Part shown: positions 45,651 to 57,600 of the stretch, in pieces
How the letters are laid out: every line of letters begins with the position of its first letter
How positions within the stretch are numbered: position 1 is the first letter of the stretch
Source: Enoplolaimus lenunculus
Taxonomy: Eukaryota > Nematoda > Enoplea > Enoplida > Thoracostomopsidae
Assembly: GCA_030248215.1 (NCBI GenBank)
Contig: JASANG010003687.1
Location: 60,956-124,955, forward strand
Direction of reading: 5' to 3'
DNA length: 64,000 nt
Translations under genes and position numbers: made by a program
The notes under the pieces: generated by a model
The model's database searches: none
Seen by the model: the letters and a program-made list of their open reading frames with translations, nothing else
What the model was told of the DNA's origin: nothing

Positions 45651-48600
45651 TCACACTGGTACATGTACAGGTAAATTTGACCGAGCTGATGAACCGTCGT
45701 TCGAATGCCTACTTCTGCTGTTAAATGTAGAGTTTTCAGTTACTTTGGCAGTAGCAGGTTGCGTAGAACAGTTCCGTATGTTCTTCGAATCGTTAAAATA
45801 CGTTTCCAAAGTGCTATTTGTACTTTTATCGCTGCTATCGTAACTATTTTGACTGTCTTGCATTATTGAGGGCTTAAAATTCACGCTTTGTCGTTCAATA
45901 TCTACAGTTTCCGGCAAGCGTCTGGTTGGATGAATCGTTACTGTAGTGGTATGCGTTTTTGATTCGGTATTCAACGGCTTTCGGGGTGTAATCGGAGTAG
46001 CTATGTGATGATGCCCAATTTCGCACGAAATTTCGTCAAGAAATGAATTCATCGAAGGCGATAGTGAACCGATTGTGATTTGTTGGTTGCTGGTGCTTCT
46101 GGCATGAATGAGTGGTCGGCAAGTTTTTGCTGTATTTGGCGATTCTTTGTTGTCGTTGTTTTTGTTTATATTGCTGATGTTTTTGTTGGTGTTATTGTTA
46201 TTGTTGTTGGTGTTGTTATTGTTGTTGCTGGTAATAGTATTGTTGGTGTTTTTGCTGTTGATATTATTGTTGTGGTTGCTGATGTTGTTATTGAAGTTGT
46301 TGATGTTGTTGTTGGTAGCGCAGTTGCTATTGCACTTACTGTTATTCAAGATGCAGCATTCGTTGTTATTGCAATTGTTGTTGTTGCTATAGTTGTTTCT
46401 GTGATTGTTTCTGTTTTGGTTAATCTTTTTATTGTGCATGTTATGTTCATCGTTGTTGTCGTTGTTGCGCGAAGCTCTTGACACATGTTGGCAGTTTGTC
46501 GGCGATGCAGTGACACAAAACGCTTTGTTTGCATTGCGACTATTTGATATCGTCTGTTCACAAGATTGACTAGGAGAACTCCAAAGAACCCGTTGCGGTG
46601 TAGTATGCAGTTGTCGATAAGGCACTGTGTTGGTAACTGTTGCAATAGTTGTCACAGGTGTTGCAAGAGTAAATTTGGACATTTGAGCCTTGTCTAAATA
46701 TCCGTGATTATCGTAGCCAGATGTAAATCGATGTTGTGTGCCTGAGACACCACTGTTCCTGTTGGAAACAGTGAAATTTGGCTGTGTAGTTTCGACGTGT
46801 TGTTGAGGTATCACACCGTGCGATCTGTTAAATGTTGCGGAGGAAGAATCATTAGGTAATCCCGGATTAGCTATTTTTGTAAACCCTATGGTATCGTTTG
46901 AATTTCGATTATTTGATTCGTTGATGTTAAATTCGAACATTTTGAGCTTTGTCTGAGGATTAAGGGTTGTCAAGCCGTCCATTTGAGTAAATTGAACTTC
47001 ATTGAAATTACAGTCGACGGGTTTAGTGAAAGAATTCGCTTGAGAATAAATTGATGTTGCGTGTGTATTCCGGTAATACCATGGTAATACAGCAACTGCT
47101 GGTTGAGCTGCTCGAATTATGATTGGAGATGATAGTGGCGGCCAGTTACCTGAAATGTTTGACGCAGCAGTTTTTTCACCGCAATTATCTGTTGATGATA
47201 TGTGGTTGGCGTTCGGCCAATCCGATGCGTTTAACGCGGCAATATTTCGAGCATAAACGTCAGAGTAGATTGGGTTTCGTTTCAAAGTCGGTACTGGAAT
47301 GAATTGCTAATTTCATGATTAAAATATAAAACTAAAATACTCGAATTTGTTGCTTGTTTTTTCTCTTACGAAAATATATTTTTCACGCACGGCTTTCATG
47401 AGTGTGATTTTTGGAAAATTTTTGGTTTGTAATGACTAACGAAAACTAAACAGAACCGCTATTGTCATGAATTAATTCGCGATAAATTAATCAGTTTCAG
47501 ATAACTTGACGGAAAATCTTTGATTTGCTGCAACGTTTATAATAGTACCGGTGCATATATATTGCGATTTCAATACGTTCTGTTTACTTTGTTGTTAAAC
47601 ACTAATTCAAGTTTTTCTAATTTTAGGCGAGTAACGAATCACAAATTTTCACCCGCGCTTGGAAATTTTTCTTACTCGTACCCGTGAAACGCGCGGATAG
47701 GTTGCAGCTGTGGTCATAATACAAAATTATAACTCACAGAACGCAGGGCTTGCTTTCATAGGAGCCGTTTGACTGGTTGCACAACCGGGATCAGTTCCAT
47801 ACTTCTGTCTTTCGCTACGCATACTGCGATTTCGCCGCTGCTCAGTTGTGGGTCTGTTGTTTGATTTAAACGTCGTACGTTCGATCGAATTAGCTCGATG
47901 CTATTAAAAATAGAATATGTAAAGCGAACCAGTCGAAAACTATAAAGAAAAAAGATTAGCAATAAAATTTCAAAGATGTCTAAAAATGACACTATAAATG
48001 TACTTTTTATTGGAAAATGTTTGCCTGTTATTAATTCGACAGTCACCCAAGGTCAAACCCACAAAGGTCATGAGCATGAGCCATATCAGCAGGGCTGCTG
48101 TCTAAGGCGCCATGCATGCTGTTTTCCTTCGGTTTTAGCTTACTTCTGAGGTATCACTCATTGAGTTGCTGTTGTTATTCATATCTTTGAGTAGCAATCG
48201 ACTCTCAACTAATTCTAGTCGCTGTAGCAATGTTCGCACTTGATTCACGAGTAACTGATTGTCGGTAAGCAATTGTTGCATTTTGTTCTAAAATTTTTTG
48301 GCCAAATATCAAAAAAGACTGTTTGGTTTACAAGCAAATCAAATCAGTACTAAGTTTGTCTAAATCGGTTTTTATCGAACATTAAAGCAACAGTTTGCAT
48401 CATAGATTGTCTAGCAAACCTGACTTAAATGTTCCGAAAAATAAATTGCTGTCTCAAGCCCGTAGCCAGACGGTACTCGAATGGAGCTTAACTGACCCCT
48501 CAGAAACAATTTGGATATCCTATAAAAAGTGGTAAACCAGCCGCATGTCTTGAAAAATTAACAACATGTCCCCCATAACGTTCTTTTGTCGGGTATTATG

Positions 48601-51600
48601 TTGAGCAGAAGGCTACGCGCATGTGCTGCTTGCTTTTAAGTGGCGCAGACGTTATGTTCATATTTACATCGCCTTTATTGTTTCGAACACTGCGCTGTTT
48701 AAAAATATACATTCCAATTTCGAATTTCTTTTTTGCAGCTTTATGATTTTAGCGTAGTAAATTTGTTTCTAATCAACTTACATGAACGTCGGTTCTTGCT
48801 GTTTGCTCGCATCGCAACTGATCTTTGAATTCTAAGACTTGTGCAGATGCAAACTAAAATTTGTCCAGTTTTACCGCTAGGATTGCAATATATATAATAT
48901 ATTACATAAAAATATATATATAAGCATAATGAGTTCTGTTACTTTAACTACTGTATTTACAATCGAGCTGAATGTACAACAATTCGTCTCCCGACAACTT
49001 GTGTCCGACAGTATCCCAAGCCTAAGCATAACATAATGATGGGAGACAAATTGTTGAGCCATTGAAAATTCAGATTACAAATTGTCGATCGCTAAAAGTT
49101 GGCGGGCGTCAAATTGCCGTCATGCAATCGAATTTTATTTCCGATTTCATTTAACTCTAAATGAGTTTTCAGAAGGTATATTGAAATTTACCATACCTCA
49201 AAAATTACGCGAGTTAAGGAAACGTTGTATATAAGTGCTAATAGGTGATTCTAGGTCTGTACCAGTTATTAGTTGATATTTAAATATAGAAATTATGGCA
49301 TTGATTTACCATGTGCTCTTGATGCAACTTGCAACATCAACCACTGTTCTTCCAGCAGGTCCGTAGTCAACCCATACACGTAAGGGGGGCATTAAATATC
49401 ACGTGAGCGTACGACGATGTTTCAGTATTTAAAGGTGAAGCCAGAACTATCCTAGTGTGGATAGCATTTTTCCTGGGAGTCTCAGCCCTTTGGGTCTGTC
49501 CACTTGTCTCGGGTTTACCTGAGCTGTTTGTTGCGCCTAAATGGCCAATAAACTTCTGGTTGGGCATACTAGGATTTTGCGGTATTGAGACGCGAAGCCA
49601 GAACTTTTTTAAGGAAAAATTTTGTTCGGTAACCGAGCCTGTTTGCTCCCAAGACTCTATTTGCTTGCCCGGCCTTCTCGGATGACTACTAACCTGAGCT
49701 GCTTGTTGCGCTTGCAACAATTGACTGCATACAACATGATCGTACGCAAGCATCAACTGCGATGAAAACCCATTTGGCGCCTGTTGCATTTCAAACGGGT
49801 AAGTGAATTTTGACGGAATGCTGCTATTGCGTCCCTGATTGTAACCAGGGTCGTTGTTGTTTTGTTGATCTTCGCTAGTACTTGTAGGCTTGTTGCCAGT
49901 TCCGGTTGAGCCTTTTAGTGCGCTTGCAACGTCCGTATTGCTAGTTTGAGGCAACATAGATCCAAGAGACGAACGGCGCCGGTCCACATCAGGCCGACTA
50001 CCGCTAGGCATGTCTATAAAGTGATTGCTCAAAATTTTTAAAATAAGAAAAATATATAAGTAACAAAAACTAATTTATGCCATATATCTTTAAGTTTACA
50101 ACACTGAAAAGAACATGAAGTTTAAAAATATTTCAATTTTTCGTAAAATAAGCGGTAGGAAATTGTTTTTATCTGATCTTGTCAATTTACAACAAAAACG
50201 GCAGTGGGAAATTGAAATAGTTGAGAAACTTAATTCCACGTTGCTCAAAGTGTGGATCGAGAGGGTGTAGCGGGGGGCCGGGATGGCGTTACCCATCATG
50301 AAATTTTAAATGATAAAATGGTAAGGTCCTTCCTACCTTACAATTTTTTCACTTTTATGAAACGACATTTTTGATTCTTAGAATCCTTTCGCAATATATT
50401 GTTCGCACACCTGTCACAATATTTTTCATGAAAAACTGTGAGGTTCCTACCTCACCAATTTTTGTTTTTTGCAACGAAAATTGGGTTTGGCTTCTTGATC
50501 GCTCCGCTTGCGAAATCTTTACACAATACACATTGCACCCACCCCTGCGTCAAAAATTTTCTAAATCCGCCAATGACGTTTTCTTTATTTTGCAGCAGAG
50601 TGGAATTAAAATTGTCGTTTTCAGTCAATATACTTGTGGCGAAAAATTATTTTTAAAATGTTGTAGCCTTGTAATGTTAATTTACCGTGTCCTTGAAATC
50701 GTATTTTTCGCGCCGATAAACTTTGACCATAGGTTTGGCTTGACGGCGCTAGTGGCGGTTTGGAATCTTGATTTGTCGATCGCGGCGTTGTGACGTCTGG
50801 GTCATCTTCAATCATTACCGCGGTAATAGCATCGGAGTTTAATGACATCGAAACGGAAGCCATCGGTGTTTTCCGACAAGACGCTTTTGAGTCCTGAATT
50901 GGCACAAAATACAAGTTGATTAACATTCGTTAAAATACATTTACAAAGTGAGCTTACTACGGGCCTCTAGCACTAATGATGTATATTGCAAAAAGTTTTT
51001 AAAATCGCGATCAAAACCTACGAGATGTTCCTTAAGCACTACATGTGCAGACACGCATATTTTTGCGAACTATATAATGATTCGGCATTCCTTTGCGAGA
51101 ATGCGATGAATTTCTTTCATACAAAACTGCCTACTGAAGACGTAACCTTTTCTAAAATAAATATATTCTATTTAATCTGTGATCCATTTTGGTCAGCAGG
51201 CGTTTACCATCAGCACTCAACTATAGAAGTTTGACGATTGAGCCACAGCGGACTGTCTCGCGTACGCGGTTTGAGTTGAATTGCTACTATATTCTGAAGG
51301 AAAGGGTTAAAACCTCGTATATATGTGCAATAAGAAAATTGAAGTTGAACAAAGTCACTTTAATCTAATTTTGCATAAATTTTGCATTACAAAAAGAGCA
51401 CGAAAAAGCTTAGCAGAACTTCATTTTCGAGTACTTTTAGTTTACTTCATATGCACTTATGGTAACAGTACCTCGATGTCCTGAACGTTGCAAACACCTT
51501 CGCTCACAGTTGCACTTGTTGCCAATGCCGGATTTCGAGGTAGCGGAAGTGACATGGGTGGACCGTTTGAGTGGACTCCGTTTGTTTGTTTTTTTCGCAC

Positions 51601-54600
51601 CAAATCAGTTGCCTTTGATTCTGAATGTACCGCACCGTCGGCTGCGGTGTTGCGCTCTGCTAAATAAACAAATGTTTTGGCATTAGCGGTAGGTGTAAAC
51701 ATAACATTAATAATTTGACTGTAAACGTTATCTGTGAATTCCATTCCTAACCGCTGTCAGATTTTGTTTCAGTGTTATAGAAATTCATTTTGGTTTCGTG
51801 ACAATTAATAAACTGCGCACTTAAAACTCTACAAATCAGTTGAACTTTGTTCAAATACAATTGAGGCGAGCAAATTTAAGGTTTTTATATACTTTCACAA
51901 ACGCAATCTTAGGTTTTGAATCAACCTTAGGTTTAGAAAAAGTTTAACTATGCTTAGAGTGGTACTATACTTGTCGTGCGATACTATTCGTCTCTGTACG
52001 TCATTGTGCGACACCGTAAGTCACTTTGCGTTATCATACATAAACACCAGACGTCGCCGTATGACAAACGTACGGTGACGGGCGGCGATGTCTGGTGTAA
52101 ATTTGGTGACGGACGGTGATGGACGGCGTCTTACGTGAAAATGATATGCTGTGTCATACGGCAAAAGACGTGTGCTGCTGTATACGGTGTCCAATGGGTT
52201 TAGGTGTAATCAGAAGTATAGCGTCACGCTAAGCCTTTTAATAAGCCTGTGTCAAAGTTTTAATGCGAAGGAACAAGTGTGCAAAACCTAAAATTTCAAA
52301 CCAATTTCCGGATCGAATCTCGAAAGTAAACTATATTGTGTACCGCAAAACGATTGTATCATTGGGTTCCTAACCAAGGCGGGCCAGGGGGCTCAGCCCT
52401 TTGGAAAATTTTCAACCTTGCTTATAAGCCAACAAAAACCATTGTTTACACCTGCTAAATAGTTTTTAGCCTCCTATAGCAAGGTGAACTGGCTACGGGC
52501 ATGTGTCTTATTACACTTACGCTAAATTACTTGTGACTGTCATTATTTCAACACTTTTACAGATGCTGTAGTTGCTCGCACATCGATTGCTCGTTTTTGT
52601 TGATTTTTGCTCATTTTTCCTCATTTTTGTCTCATTTTTGCTCATTTTTTCTCAAATGCCACAGTTATTCATACAATTGCCCAGTTGTGACATTGGCCGC
52701 CTAAAAATAGTTACCTGTTGCTTCCGGACACTGTTGTTGTTCTGCGTTCGCCAAAGCTTCGGTTTCGTGTGTCACTTTATGACAAATATCGAAAGCTTGG
52801 CCGATTGTTCGTACGATTTCCATTGCTTGGGACTAATAAAAACAAAAGTTTCAAATGTGTTAAACTTAAAATAAAAAACTTTTTGAAATGGCGAAATATA
52901 TGTTTCATCGTAGCAATCGTATAACATGGCGTCATAATGTAACTATCGGTTCACGAGGCATGTATAAAAATTTGACTGCAAGGAACGCGCTATACTCGCC
53001 AAGTGACGCTGGACGCCGTCACGCCCCTCCACACGCCACCTGACACCGGTGTGCCGCACTGTTATATTTTTTATTAAAAATTATCGCACCGTAAGCCTCA
53101 GAAAAATATAGCGCAACTTTAAGCGTTGATAAAGGATCACATAATTGATGCATTTCAATAAAGCTATTACGATAATTTAGACATGGAAATATTTATTTTT
53201 TACTGTGACTGTTTTCAAAAGTCTGCAACGAAAGTATTTATTTTGTTGTTCTGGTCTTGAACAGGATTTCGAGAAAACTTATCTGAACTGCGCTATATTG
53301 ATACAAGACTTTAGATGCACCCAGTATCGACTGACGCTGCCCGCTGCAGCTACCAGACCGTACACTGCAAAAAATGGTGAGTTAAATTTACTCTATCCGA
53401 AGTAGGCTTTTCGTGACTACGCAAAACAAAGTCAAATTCGACTCCGCCAGAGTCAAAATCGACTCACTGAGCCACTCGAGTGAGTCAAATTTGTGTCTGG
53501 CGGAGTCGAATTTCACTCAGTTTGTGCAGTCCGGAAAAACGTATTTCGGATAAAGTCAATTTGATTCACCGTTTTTTGCAGTGTACCGCAGCACAAGTAT
53601 ATGTAGCGCAACACTAATAATATAAACTGCAACTTCTAACTACCCTCGTCGCAAATTTCAATTCGCTGTGTTTCGGTAATCATCCCTTGTTATTGCATTT
53701 AACTGCAAACTAAAGAAACTATTCCTTACCTTACAAAATTAAAGATTTTTCATTCAATTAAACTTTTACCAAAATGTGTTGTTTTCACTTACTTTTCGTT
53801 TCGTTTTAAATACATTGCATTTGAATGTATTCGTTGAAGATTCTTTGGCAATATAGCTGAATACTTGCAGTTCCTGAGAGTCGTGTGATACATAAAATAT
53901 TCTGAAATGTCGAAAATTTACAAGTATATATTTCGCAAAGTCTCTTCTATCTTTGTAATAATTTAGAATGCAGGGTTTCATATGAATGAAAATTGCCTTG
54001 AAAGCTTTTGGTTTTGTCACAATTACAATGAATACCTTTTTGAATAAAGTTAAATCTTGAAGGCTTACCGATAAATAGGATGAAACATCACCAGCAGATC
54101 CGAATCGTTCCAATTCCAGTGCTTCTAAAAAGTGAATTTCGCCATTCCAAACAAGACTGAACAGTAACGAATTATTTTTTACGTTTGCATAAATGTAGGC
54201 AAGAAATGTATTTCAACAAACATTTGTCACATCAGTATTTTTTATTTTATCTTTATAGAATTTTTTAAGCTTGTATTCGAGCTTGACTCTTGGGTGGGAG
54301 GCGTTAGTCGGTTGCAAAGTGCGAGGCTTGGGGGCGTGCAGCTTTTTTGCATATACAGCATAATAATAAGGATAGCTATATTTTAAGGGTGCCGTTTTCT
54401 CATCTGTACCCGTCTACAATTTTCATTGCAGGGGAATCTTGGAACAGCGCGCAAATTTACCAGTACACAAAAGCTTTGCTCTATCTCAATATCTAAGCAA
54501 ACAAAACAATAACTGCGATTGGCGGTTCTCCCGTTGAGCGCAGATTTTGTAATATGCACTCACGTTCTATTAATTATCCGAAACTCTGTATATGTGTGTA

Positions 54601-57600
54601 TCACTCGTAAACAGTTTGCACTTTAGTTGCTAGTAGTATACTCTATCAGAGATAAGGTTAAACATGTCTTTACTGTATATAATCAAGGTGCAGAGGAACG
54701 CTTTAATGCGTATTTTAAAATTGTTGCACCTTTTAATTGTTAAACAATTCGAATCATGTGATAGCATGGGTATTGTGTTTATAAATATGTTGGTTTGGTT
54801 AAAATAACGAAGTTGCATTTATACTACTGTACTTTTCCTTTCTTCTGTTTCATAACTTTAACACCATCGACGGAAACTGTCATATTCACTTTCGTTTTCT
54901 TCATGCCACGCGCTTTGAATTCAAACTGAAACGAACAACAAATTTTAGAGTTGTATTTGTACTCAAAAGTGATAATTTTGTCTTGATGTCTTTGAGTTTT
55001 TAGTTCACTCAAGAATACGGTTACTATTCAAAATTGTTTTGCTAACAAATTTTCAATTATAAGTATTTGAAATTGGTCAATTTCGATAAGTGTCAAATCA
55101 ACTTTCAAATTCACCTTAAAAGCACAACTTTTATAAAAATACATAAAATTTCACTATGGAAATTACCGAATATTTGACAAACATACCACCGGAACTGGAG
55201 TTGTTTTTTGCCGGAACCGGATGTAGCTACATCCTATTGTCTCAATCAAAATGTAGGTACAGCACAAAGTAAGCACTTACTCGAACACGCCTCATGGCAG
55301 AAACTATTTCAACACGATTGACCGGACGTGGAATTTCCATACTTCCAATATACTGAAGCGAAAAATGAGCACAATCACAACACGTTGGTGCATCAGACAA
55401 CGACCGAGAAGGGACAAGAGTAAACATTGAATTAAATTTTTGATGCAAGTTATTCATCATTGGTTGATTTAATTCGAACTAGCGTGCATATTTATAACAG
55501 ATTATGTTCATACGTTTAAAAAACAAACGTTAAACACAAACTATTTCAGCTGATGTTACACTGCAAAAAATGGTGAGTCAAATTGACTCCCTCCGAAATA
55601 GGCTCTACGGGACTATACAAACTGAGTCAAATTCGACTCCGCCAGAGTCAAATGTGCGACTCAGCGAGCCGAATTTGGCTCTGGCGCAGTCGAATTTGAC
55701 TCAGTTTGTGTAGTCCCGTAGAGACTATTTCGGAGAGAGTCAATTTGACTCACCAGTTTTTGCAGTGTACGAGAATGGTTGTGGTAGTGCTATATTTGTA
55801 CGGCGTGTGACAAATTGATGATTTGCTAATTATGAGGCCCCGATATCACCAATCAGTCTCAGTTCTATTCCGATGTTATGCTTATCGCCCCAATTTAGTG
55901 AAGCAGCTGTGTAAATGTATACTGTCCTCCGCAACACTGACATGACACCGATTATTAATATAACACAATTACGACACAGGTAAAATGTCGTAATTGGTGT
56001 AGCCTGATCCGAAATCCTATGTGAGACGTGCCTAAATCCTGACTAATCTAGCCACTGGCTTACAAAATATCAAAATTTCTTCAAGTTCTCCAGAAAACCG
56101 TGCAAAACCTAACCCCGTTAGGATTGCGCGGATGAAACCATGTGAGATGCTTGTTCTGGTGCATATGCAATATATGTATGCAAAGCACATTGAATAGTAT
56201 GTTTCCCAGCAGCATGTGGTCGACATATAGTTGTCGATAGAAGCCGTTGGACAAGCAGGCTGCGTGGCGCAGTGGTAGACTATTCGCTTAAGGATCTGTA
56301 GTCTGAGAGTGCGACCCTGCTCTGAAGGCCGCTTTTCCAGCTGCTTAGTTAAAAGGTCCGAGGTCCCAGTTCCTATATAGACTGACACAGCGTACGCGCC
56401 GCCGCTTGTCACTGGGCGGCACCGTACAAGATGAATTCGAGTACGATATCGCACGGCTACGGACGGTAGTCCATGGCGCCGGACGACTTCATGATTTATA
56501 AAGGTATAGCAGCATCCAAGGTGAAATCTGTCTTTTTCAAATGATAAAGTTCAAATTTTTATTAAATTAACGAGAATGCTTACAGTAGGGAATAAGTATA
56601 TAGTCTGTTTTTACAAATTCTGATGACTTCATTTCTAGTTGGGACATGCATTTAAATACAGCCAATGACGTATCAGAAAACGTCATAATCATGTTTCAAC
56701 GATGTATAGTTAGGTCATGGGCACAGCCAGGACGGAAAGGGGGATATGACCTCCAATGGGTATAGAAAATTTCATTTTTGAATAAATTTAAACTATGACT
56801 CCTGCGCGTTTCATTATCACACATTAGTTGTTGGTGCTTTTCTATTCAGAACCAACAATGCTTTATCAAAAAATTTTCTCTCGCGTTGTTGTGTGTATAC
56901 TGCTTATGTGTAGTGACTGTTTTTGTACGATTTACACACTATATCTTTAGAGCATTTTTATGCCTCTCAAACGAAAATCATGGCTACGTTCATGAACTGA
57001 TTGAACTAGAGAAGAGGTGAAGCTGTTAGGCAGATGTAAGCTGCAAGAGAACTCTGATATTTATATAGGCGAAGCGTGGATTTATAAATTATTTGTTATA
57101 AGATTCAAAAAAATTTAACGAAAAATGGAACTTTTTTGCATCGCTGTAAAACTGAAACCTATAACTAAACATTGTTAATGTTTCAAAAATCGACCAAAAA
57201 CAATTTTAAATGCTTTTGTAGCCGCTACACAAATATGTTAGTGTAGGTAAACGTTTTCAGTTAAAATCTGAATGAAATCTTTTTACAAAATAATTTGTCA
57301 TTTTCAAAAATTGACCACTTGAGTAAGTACTATTGATTGCAAGCTAAAATTTTTTAGTTTAAATACAACTTGAATTTCGTGCAACATTTGAATTTGCAGC
57401 CAAAATATACCATGGATAATGACCAGCAGCCTGCACTAAAACAGCAACTCCCGTACGATCAAGTTCTCAACCCCTGTAGTTTTAGTTGTAGCAGACAGCT
57501 TCATCCGTGACCAATTTGGTAAAAACATTTTATGCAGTTCGCCGCTATATTAAAATTCATCACCTCAGGGTGTTTGAATATTGATTTAGTGTGACCAAAG

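Noticed and set aside
46080-46481. 133-codon + strand frame rich in Val and Ile, like a membrane protein
   Set aside because: It is the complement of the AAY codon repeat in the NOS1AP last exon; the - strand frame is 545 codons, in phase with the upstream exon.
49230-49370. An extra NOS1AP exon reading [10 protein letters not shown] before the coiled coil
   Set aside because: It looks like coil sequence but its phase does not fit, while direct joining of 49694 to 48287 gives a continuous family-like coil.
50371-50793. 140-codon + strand frame
   Set aside because: It overlaps the NOS1AP exon 50686-50893 in antisense and starts in intron sequence; no splice or family support.
52020-52190. 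GACGG-rich region as a CpG-island promoter
   Set aside because: The words are locally repeated and lie in a NOS1AP intron with no start of a gene nearby; it looks like a decayed simple repeat.
56032-56454. 140-codon - strand frame
   Set aside because: It crosses a tRNA-derived SINE and its Cys-rich text is the translation of that repeat; a similar frame appears at the copy near 3090-3310.
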